DNA from: Thermoanaerobaculia bacterium
GTDB taxonomy: Bacteria > Acidobacteriota > Thermoanaerobaculia > UBA5066 > DATFVB01
Direction of reading: 5' to 3'
NCBI GenBank assembly: GCA_035717485.1
Contig: DASTIQ010000039.1
Span: forward strand, 1-37,328
DNA: 37,328 nt
The notes under the pieces are model-generated. The model was given only the letters and a program-made list of their open reading frames with translations. It was not told the origin of the DNA and made no database searches. Positions within the stretch are counted from its first letter, which is position 1; each line of letters begins with the position of its first letter. Position numbers and translations under genes: made by a program. Below are positions 31,947 to 37,328 of this stretch, in pieces.

Positions 31947-31952
31947 TATGTA
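31947..31952 (-). promoter_or_regulatory. secA -10 box (leaderless)
   Basis: Minus-strand TACATA six bases before ATG 31940, within a noticeably AT-rich stretch (31945-31980). A second possible box, TAGACT, lies about 10 bases further upstream. Confidence 0.4.
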
Positions 31953-32078
31953 AACGATTAGTCTATCAAATAGATTCCGCCACAGTTAGCGGCGCTTCCA
32001 TGCATCGAGCCGGCGGCCGCGGGACGGGCCGCCCGGTTCACATTCGCGAGCGGCGGGAGATCCCGGCGGGCCCAGGAA

Positions 32079-32206
32079 TGGTCGTCTGCCAGTTTCAGAA
32101 ATCGCCTGATGTCGTCGTGACGATCACGGGGACGTTCAGCGAGAATTCTTTCGGTCAAATGAACGAGGAATTCGAGCGCATCATCCGATCGTTCGAATTC
32201 AGGTAA
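32079..32206 (+). CDS. Small ORF, possible gene remnant
   Basis: The 343-bp stretch between secA and the M23 gene holds one plausible coding segment, 42 codons from ATG 32079 (the frame is open further upstream to ATG 32000 and beyond, but that part is Arg/Gly-rich and unconvincing). The peptide DVVVTITGTFSENSFGQMNEEFERIIRSFEF alternates beta-strand and amphipathic helix, like the C-terminal end of a PsbP- or DcrB-like domain, and base composition is lower in GC than in its surroundings. A T-rich-tailed hairpin follows. It may be the relic end of a lost gene or a tiny protein. Confidence 0.3.
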
Positions 32207-32260
32207 ATCGCAGTTCCCGCGGCCTCGGCAGCAGCGAGCCGCCAAAGGCAAAGACCCTCA

Positions 32261-32285
32261 GGCGCGGCGAGGCGCGCCTCTTTCT
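32261..32285. terminator. Intrinsic terminator-like hairpin
   Basis: GGCGCG-GCGAGG-CGCGCC (32261-32278) followed on the plus strand by TCTTTCT. It is the best intrinsic terminator in the window. It could end a plus-strand transcript of the small ORF, and on the minus strand it sits just after the M23 stop codon. Confidence 0.55.
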
Positions 32286-33141
32286 ACCTTGCGTCGAGGA
32301 TGTAAGGCAGGGGATTGACGGCCCGGTTGTCCAGCCGGACCTCGTAGTGCAGGTGCGGCCCCGTCGAACGTCCGGTCGTCCCGACGACGCCGATCGCCTG
32401 ACCTCGCGAGACGTGCTGTCCCTCGAAGACCTGGATCTCGTCGAGATGGCCATAGAGCGTCCGAAGCCCCAGGCCGTGAGCGACCTCCACGCAGCGCCCG
32501 TAGCCGTTGACCCACCCCGCTTTCACGACGGTCCCGTCGGCCGAGACGACGATCGAATGCCCGCGGGGACTCGAGATGTCGATGCCCGTGTGGAACGCCG
32601 GCTCCTCGGTGAACGGATCGCTCCGCTCGCCGAAGCCGCAGGTGATGAGGCCCGGAACCGGCTCGATCGAGGGGGTGTTGGAGAGGAGGGCGTTCTGCTG
32701 CGCGAGCTTCTTCTCGAGCCCGATCAGCCGCTCGTCGAGTGAGCGGCCGCGGTCCCGGAGGTCGAAGGCGCCGTTCTCGCCCGCGGGGAGGGCGCCGCCG
32801 GTTCCGCCGCGCCCCGCATCGGCGAGCGCCGGCAGCCCCGCGACGATCGCGAGCTTTCGGGTGCGCTCTTCGAAGTCGTCGAGCTTGCGGGAGAGCTGCG
32901 CCAGGCGGGTCGTCATCTTCTCCGCCGAGCTCTTCAGCCGCTCGTTCTCGAGCAGGGCGGCGCGGTACTCGCGATCCTTTCGAACCGACAGGAAGTAGAG
33001 CGTGGTGAAGGTCGCCGCGATCACGAGGAGAGCGGCGAGGGAGCTGCCGGCGGTCCAGAGGAGAGAGGAAGCCACGCGGAGCTTCCGGAACTTCGCCCGG
33101 GCGTGAGGCACGAAGATGATCGTGTTGTACTTCCGTCCCAT
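32284..33141 (-). CDS. M23-family (LytM/NlpD-like) murein peptidase, membrane anchored
   Basis: 285 residues. Short cytoplasmic N-terminus, one membrane helix (about 30-52, SSLAALLVIAATFTTLYFL), a coiled coil (about 55-100) and a C-terminal lysostaphin-type domain. Zinc ligands are intact: HTGIDIS (HxxxD) and GPHLHYEV (HxH), so it should cut peptidoglycan cross-links, unlike inactive EnvC/NlpD activators. ATG 33141 has a GGAGG 12 bases upstream and its own sigma-70 promoter. Stands alone between the small ORF and comM. Confidence 0.9.
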   Translation of the reverse strand: MGRKYNTIIFVPHARAKFRKLRVASSLLWTAGSSLAALLVIAATFTTLYFLSVRKDREYRAALLENERLKSSAEKMTTRLAQLSRKLDDFEERTRKLAIVAGLPALADAGRGGTGGALPAGENGAFDLRDRGRSLDERLIGLEKKLAQQNALLSNTPSIEPVPGLITCGFGERSDPFTEEPAFHTGIDISSPRGHSIVVSADGTVVKAGWVNGYGRCVEVAHGLGLRTLYGHLDEIQVFEGQHVSRGQAIGVVGTTGRSTGPHLHYEVRLDNRAVNPLPYILDAR

Positions 33142-33189
33142 CGTCGCTGGTGGCCTCCGGGGATCCGGGGTTTCCGGGAAAGTTCCGGC

Positions 33190-33217
33190 AGTATATCTCC
33201 CGATCGAATCGAGTCAA
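33190..33217 (-). promoter_or_regulatory. Sigma-70 promoter of the M23 peptidase gene
   Basis: Minus-strand TTGACT (33217-33212), 16-bp spacer, TATACT (33195-33190). Leader of about 40 bases to ATG 33141. The rest of the gap to comM (33218-33294) shows nothing else. Confidence 0.65.
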
Positions 33218-33294
33218 CCGAAAACCGATCGCACGATCTCCATGCAAGTCAGCCACTTAGGCGATTCGCCCCGAGCGTTCCGCGCCTTCCCCGG

Positions 33295-34833
33295 TCATCC
33301 GGACAGGCCGTCCAGAACGGCCCTGTCGAGCCCCCGGTAGCCGATCGCCTCGGCCGCGTGCGGCGCCTCGACCCGGTCGGCGCCCGCGAGATCGGCGATC
33401 GTGAGCCCCACGCGGAGCGCGCGGTGGATCGCGCGGGCGGAGAGTCCGATCTTCCGCGAGGCGAACTCCAGGATCGCGAGCGCTTCGTCGGTGGGCCGGG
33501 CGATCTTGCGGACGAGCGATCCCGGGATGGCGGCATTGCACGATATCGCCGCCCGCTTCGTGGAGCGGGCGCGGGCCCGCGCCCGGGCCCGGACGACGCG
33601 CGTCCGGATCGCGGAAGACGGCTCCGAGGAGCCGGCCGCGGCCAGGTCGCGAAACGGCACCGCCGGGACGCGCACGTGGAGATCGATCCGGTCGAGGAGC
33701 GGGCCGGAGAGCTTCGACCGGTAGCGTTCGATCTCGTATCGGGAGCAGCGGCAGGCTCGGCGCGGGTCTCCCAGATAGCCGCAGGGGCAGGGATTCATTG
33801 CGGCGATCAGCTGGAAATCGGCGGGGAAGACGCTCGCTCCCGAGGCCCGGGCGATCGTGACCCTCTTCTCCTCGAGCGGCTGGCGGACGACCTCCAGGGC
33901 ATCCCGGCGGAATTCAGGGAGCTCGTCCAGGAAGAGGACGCCCCGGTGAGCGAGGGAGGCTTCGCCGGGGCGCGGATGGGCGCCGCCTCCGACGAGCCCG
34001 GCGTAGGACACGCTGTGGTGCGGAGCCCGAAACGGCCGTTCCGGCAGCAACCCGCGACCCGGCGGCAGGAGTCCCGCGATCGAATGCACCCTCGTCGCTT
34101 CGATCGCCTCGTCGCGGCTCCAGGGAGGAAGGATCGACGTGAGGCGGCGGGCGAGCATCGTCTTGCCGGCGCCGGGCGGACCGAACAGGAGAATGTTGTG
34201 GCTTCCCGCCGCCGAGATCTCGAGGGCCCGGCGGGCGACCGGCTGGCCGGCGATGTCGGAAAAGTCGTCGGCGAACCGCGAGGGGGCGAAGTCGTTCGGG
34301 TCCGCGGGCGCCGGCGCGATCGTCTGCTCGCCGCGCAGGTGGGCGATCGCCGCGAGCAGGGAGGGCGCTCCGATCGACGCGATCCGGCCGACCGCGGCGG
34401 CCTCGCTCGCGTTCTCCTGCGGCAGGAGGACCTCCTGGAATCCCTCGTCGGCGGCGGCGGCGGCGATCGCGAGCGCGCCCCGGACCGGCCGCAGGGCGCC
34501 GTCGAGGGCGAGCTCGCCGACGAGCACGCGCCGCGTCCCGCCGGCGGGCAGGACTCCCGCGGTCGAGAGGAGCGCGGCCGCGACGGCGAGATCGAGCGCC
34601 GACCCCTCCTTGCGCCAGTCCGCCGGAGCGAGATTCACGGTCACGGCCCGGGGCGGAAAGTCGAAGCCGCAGTTTCGAAGCGCGGCGCGGACGCGATCGC
34701 GGCTTTCCTTGACGGCGGCATCGGGCAGGCCGACGATCGAGAACGACGGCAGGCCGTGGGAAACGTCCGCTTCGACGTCGAGGATGCGCGCCTCGGCCCC
34801 GTCGATCGCGGCGGAATGGATTCGAGAAAGCAT
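33295..34833 (-). CDS. comM: ComM/YifB-family AAA+ Mg-chelatase-like ATPase
   Basis: 512 residues. An N-terminal Lon-protease-like domain (FSIVGLPDAAVKESRDRVRAAL) is followed by an AAA+ domain with Walker A FGPPGAGKTMLARRL and Walker B VLFLDELPEF, and the Mg-chelatase-type C-terminal domain with the four-Cys zinc site in NPCPCGYLGDPRRACRCS. ComM is a hexameric helicase that extends heteroduplex during natural transformation, so competence is possible. ATG 34833 has GGAGGAG 6 bases upstream. Promoter TTGAAA-N17-TATCCT. Confidence 0.94.
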   Translation of the reverse strand: MLSRIHSAAIDGAEARILDVEADVSHGLPSFSIVGLPDAAVKESRDRVRAALRNCGFDFPPRAVTVNLAPADWRKEGSALDLAVAAALLSTAGVLPAGGTRRVLVGELALDGALRPVRGALAIAAAAADEGFQEVLLPQENASEAAAVGRIASIGAPSLLAAIAHLRGEQTIAPAPADPNDFAPSRFADDFSDIAGQPVARRALEISAAGSHNILLFGPPGAGKTMLARRLTSILPPWSRDEAIEATRVHSIAGLLPPGRGLLPERPFRAPHHSVSYAGLVGGGAHPRPGEASLAHRGVLFLDELPEFRRDALEVVRQPLEEKRVTIARASGASVFPADFQLIAAMNPCPCGYLGDPRRACRCSRYEIERYRSKLSGPLLDRIDLHVRVPAVPFRDLAAAGSSEPSSAIRTRVVRARARARARSTKRAAISCNAAIPGSLVRKIARPTDEALAILEFASRKIGLSARAIHRALRVGLTIADLAGADRVEAPHAAEAIGYRGLDRAVLDGLSG

Positions 34834-34890
34834 GACCGGCTCCTCCGGGAGGCGGAGGAAGAGCCGCGTTCGGATGACGAGGACCGGAAG

Positions 34891-34919
34891 AGGATAGCGC
34901 GCCGCGGCGCGCGTTTCAA
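34891..34919 (-). promoter_or_regulatory. comM promoter with palindromic GC spacer
   Basis: Minus-strand TTGAAA (34919-34914), 17-bp spacer, TATCCT (34896-34891). The spacer contains the perfect 16-bp palindrome GCGCGCCGCGGCGCGC (34912-34897). That hairpin could also terminate mltD transcripts. Confidence 0.5.
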
Positions 34920-34938
34920 ACGGGGACGCGCCGAACTT

Positions 34939-36576
34939 CTAGCGGCTCTCCGCGACGGCCAGCCGTTCCCCCGGCCGGATCGCCGCGCCGTCGCCGAGAC
35001 GGTTCCATTCGCGCAGCTTGTCGACCGTGGTGTGGTGCCGCGTCGCGATCGAGAAGAGGGTGTCTCCGCGCCGGACCCGGTAGTGGACTCGCGAGAGTCC
35101 CTTCGTTCCCGCGTCGTCGGCGCTCTTTCGCTCCTTGCGGCTCTTTCGGACCGCGTACGCGCCGGGCTCCCGGTCGGGGATCACGAGCGTCCGGCGCGGA
35201 GCGAGCCGCGGCCCGCGGGGAAGGTCGTTGGCTTCGGCGAGCGACGCTTCGGAAACGCCGTAGCGCCGCGCGAGCCGCGCGAGCGTTTCCCCCTTCCGGA
35301 CGCGGTGCTGGCGAAGGACGGGAACGGCGGCTTCCGGGAGCTCTCCGGCCTTCTTCTCGACGGCGGCGGCGAACCCGCGGGGAACGCGCAGGAGATAGCC
35401 CGAGCTCTCGCGCGGCGTGACGAACGTCCGAAGCTCGGGATTGAGCTCCGCGAGGTCGTCGTAGGCGACTCCCGAGGCTCGCGCGACCTGCCGCAGATCG
35501 ACCGGCTTCTCGAGCTTCGCCGTCTCGAAGTCGATCGGGGATTCGGGATCGACCTTGAATCCGTAATGCTCCTGATTCTTGTCGATGAGCGCGGCGGCGA
35601 TGACCGAAGGGACGTACAGGCGGGTTTCGCGGGGAAGCGCGCCGAGGCGGCAGAGCTCCCAGTAATTGTCCGTGCCGGCGCGCGCGATCGCGCGGGCCAC
35701 GCGCCCCTCGCCGGAATCGTAGGCCGCCATGGCGAGGTACCAGTCGCCGAAGAGATCGTAGAGGTCGCGGAAATAGCCGGCCGCGGCCTCCGTCGCCTTG
35801 ATCGGGTCCGAACGCTCGTCGACGATCCGCGTGCTCCGCAGGCCGTAACGGCGCCCCGTCGGCGCGATGAACTGCCAGACTCCCTGCGCCCGGGCGCGGG
35901 AGCGGGCTCGCGTCTTGAAGGACGATTCGATCATCGCGACGTAGGCGAGGTCGGTCGGCAGCCCCGCCTTCCGGAAAACCTCCCGGATCATCGGCATGTA
36001 GCGGCCGGCGCGGACGAGCCCCTCGGAGAAGCGCTCGCGCACCGTTTCCCGGGACGAAAAGCTCGCGATCATCGAGAGCACGGAGTCGTTGACCGTGATC
36101 GGGATGTCGAAGGTGCCCGCGCGTTCGTCGGTGGTGACCGCTTCCCGCGCCCGCTGCAGGTCGGCCTCCGAGGTCTGCCCGGACACTCCCTGGAGCTCGT
36201 CCGGAAGGCCGCGCGGCTCGGCCGCGTCGGGGTCGGCGGCGGAGGATGGCGCCATCGCCTCGTAGCGCTGGATCGAGTCGTAGAGAGAGGCCGAGAATTC
36301 TTCGACCTCGGGAGAGGAGGGGCGAGCCGCGCCGGGGGGGATGATCGCGTTCAGGGCGAGCTGGAACTGGGCCTCCGCGCAGTCGAAGTCGCCCGAGAGC
36401 GCGGCCTGCTTCCCCGAGTAGAAGAGCTCGGTCGAGCGGTCGATCGCGGAAGGCGGAGCGCTCTCCGGGGCCGCCGGCGCGGGGACGACGGCGCGCGGCC
36501 GCGGCGCCTGCGAGCAGGAGAGCACGAAAAGGGCGAATGCGGAAACGGAGAGAAGGGGCTTTCCGGAGGGGAGCAT
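34939..36576 (-). CDS. mltD: MltD-type lipoprotein lytic transglycosylase with LysM repeats
   Basis: 545 residues. Lipoprotein-like signal with cysteine at position 21 (LFVLSC). The family-1 transglycosylase domain has catalytic Glu in AMIESSFKTRA, then GVWQFIAPTGRRYGL and AAYDSGEGRVARA (NAGxGxV-like, with Asn-Ala-Gly changed to Asp-Ser-Gly). The C-terminus has a LysM-like segment and two clear LysM domains (HRVRKGETLARLARRYGVS and YRVRRGDTLFSIATRHHTT) for peptidoglycan binding. It cleaves murein glycan strands. ATG 36576 has extended -10 TGCTAAATA 6 bases upstream. Confidence 0.92.
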   Translation of the reverse strand: MLPSGKPLLSVSAFALFVLSCSQAPRPRAVVPAPAAPESAPPSAIDRSTELFYSGKQAALSGDFDCAEAQFQLALNAIIPPGAARPSSPEVEEFSASLYDSIQRYEAMAPSSAADPDAAEPRGLPDELQGVSGQTSEADLQRAREAVTTDERAGTFDIPITVNDSVLSMIASFSSRETVRERFSEGLVRAGRYMPMIREVFRKAGLPTDLAYVAMIESSFKTRARSRARAQGVWQFIAPTGRRYGLRSTRIVDERSDPIKATEAAAGYFRDLYDLFGDWYLAMAAYDSGEGRVARAIARAGTDNYWELCRLGALPRETRLYVPSVIAAALIDKNQEHYGFKVDPESPIDFETAKLEKPVDLRQVARASGVAYDDLAELNPELRTFVTPRESSGYLLRVPRGFAAAVEKKAGELPEAAVPVLRQHRVRKGETLARLARRYGVSEASLAEANDLPRGPRLAPRRTLVIPDREPGAYAVRKSRKERKSADDAGTKGLSRVHYRVRRGDTLFSIATRHHTTVDKLREWNRLGDGAAIRPGERLAVAESR

Positions 36577-36582
36577 TTTAAC

Positions 36583-36588
36583 TATTTA
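36583..36588 (-). promoter_or_regulatory. mltD -10 box (leaderless, extended)
   Basis: Minus-strand TGCTAAATA, with TAAATA ending six bases before ATG 36576; no Shine-Dalgarno sequence. Confidence 0.45.
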
Positions 36589-36611
36589 GCAGACGGCCGC
36601 CGGCGCGTCAA

Positions 36612-37328
36612 TCATTTTCCGGTGACGTGGAGCTTCAGGGAGACGAGGAGCTTCTCGATGTCGTGCATGTCCGAGAGCTCGATCTCGTACCGACGCTCTT
36701 CGCCGAGCGTCTTGTTCCGTCCGTCGTCCAGCTGCACCGCGAACACGAGCCGGCCGGCGCGCGTCAAGTCCTTCTTCCGGACCTCGATCTCGTAGAGCTT
36801 CTGGACTTCCTTGCGGTGGTTGAGGCCGGTCGAGAGGAGATCGTCGATCGAGAGGCTCGACCCGGTGCGCGTCCGGGGCGCCGACGGCATCGGCTTCAGG
36901 GTCGCGTTCTTCCGCAGCTTTTCGAGCTCCGAAAGGATGTCGACGTTCGACCTCACCTTCACGTGCTTGACGACGTCGGCGGCCGCAGGGGCGGCGGCCT
37001 GCTCGAAGTCGACCTGGACCGCGTCGTCGGCGGCGGCGGGCGCGGCCGCGGCTCGGCGCGGCGGCTCGGCCGGCTCCTCCCGGGCTTCGGCGAGGAATTC
37101 CGGCGAGACGGGGGGAGGCGGGGCGGCGGGAGGCATCTCGTCGATCGCCTCGGCGTTCTCGAACAGCGCGTCCGAATCGATCTGCTCCGCGAGGGCCGTC
37201 GCGGCCGCCTCGGCGTCGGCGCGGAGGTCGGAGAGCGAGACGCGCGCTTCTTCCGCGGGCGGCGGGGGCGCCGCGGGGGCGGGGACCGGCGCCGGAGCGG
37301 CCGAGGGCCGCGGGGCTTCCGCCGGGCG
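36612..37328 (-). CDS. Ala/Pro-rich protein, C-terminal part (5' end beyond the window)
   Basis: The frame is open from 36612 to the window edge, at least 238 codons; the ATG at 37136 is internal. The visible N-terminal side is a low-complexity Ala/Pro/Glu linker (about 110 residues). The C-terminal 100 residues look folded: SNVDILSELEKLRKNATL, SSLSIDDLLSTGL, LYEIEVRKKDLTRAGRLVFAVQLDD and a final YEIELSDMHDIEKLLVSLKLHV strand-helix-strand. The function is not recognised. A scaffold or envelope-linked protein with a flexible linker is plausible; base composition matches the neighbourhood. Confidence 0.65.
   Translation of the reverse strand, partial: RPAEAPRPSAAPAPVPAPAAPPPPAEEARVSLSDLRADAEAAATALAEQIDSDALFENAEAIDEMPPAAPPPPVSPEFLAEAREEPAEPPRRAAAAPAAADDAVQVDFEQAAAPAAADVVKHVKVRSNVDILSELEKLRKNATLKPMPSAPRTRTGSSLSIDDLLSTGLNHRKEVQKLYEIEVRKKDLTRAGRLVFAVQLDDGRNKTLGEERRYEIELSDMHDIEKLLVSLKLHVTGK

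Noticed and set aside
33103-36795. A 1230-codon open frame on the plus strand across the M23, comM and mltD genes
   Set aside because: Antisense to three recognised genes, Arg/Gly/Asp-rich, with no domain.

Overview
This is a gene-dense, high-GC bacterial chromosome segment holding mostly housekeeping genes. Third codon positions are strongly G/C, so many long antisense open frames are spurious. No rRNA, CRISPR array, IS element or phage gene is visible. The mix of genes (CarD, a separate B12-binding mutase subunit, diadenylate cyclase-YbbR-GlmM, NtrC-type regulators, type II-like ketosynthases) and the frequent leaderless starts suggest a Gram-negative, Acidobacteriota-like organism. That placement is inference; no 16S gene is present.

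Layout: (1) 1-4151: the start of smc diverges from an FHA/AAA+ regulator that is followed by a sensor histidine kinase. The smc/FHA gap carries two NrdR-box-like palindromes. (2) 4164-7409: thioesterase, active-site-less ketosynthase and active ketosynthase, divergent from a dCMP deaminase. (3) 7414-11011: M1 peptidase, membrane protein and receiver-PilZ operon, divergent from (4) 11064-14679: ligA, an NtrC-type regulator and a 71-aa protein. (5) 14726-22073, all on the minus strand: tilS-hpt-ftsH-folP-cdaA-ybbR-glmM. This joins the conserved tilS-hpt-ftsH order with the ftsH-folP-glmM order and places the c-di-AMP genes between folP and glmM. (6) 22110-26748: B12-binding subunit, short crotonase-like gene, tRNA-Leu(CAA), carD, a coiled-coil protein, a TPR protein and rarA. 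(7) 26777-31940, minus: secA-guaB and a degenerate GGDEF membrane protein. (8) 31941-37328: a small ORF, an M23 peptidase, a ComM-type ATPase, an MltD-type lytic transglycosylase and the end of an Ala/Pro-rich protein.

Genes inside operons are packed with 4-base start/stop overlaps (GTGA, ATGA, TTGA). Many operon-first genes have a TANNNT-like -10 box only 6-7 bases before the start codon and no Shine-Dalgarno sequence, which predicts leaderless mRNAs. A smaller set (FHA regulator, carD, ftsH, comM, M23, tRNA-Leu) has longer leaders and/or recognisable -35/-10 pairs.

Points most worth following up: the NrdR-like operator pair at smc; the systematic leaderless architecture, including two cases where a TAG stop codon is also the first half of the next gene's TAGAAT box; a 14-bp palindrome that encodes two opposed -10 boxes; the KS/KS-like/thioesterase set; and several proteins with altered catalytic residues (Hpt, crotonase, GGDEF, FHA-AAA+).
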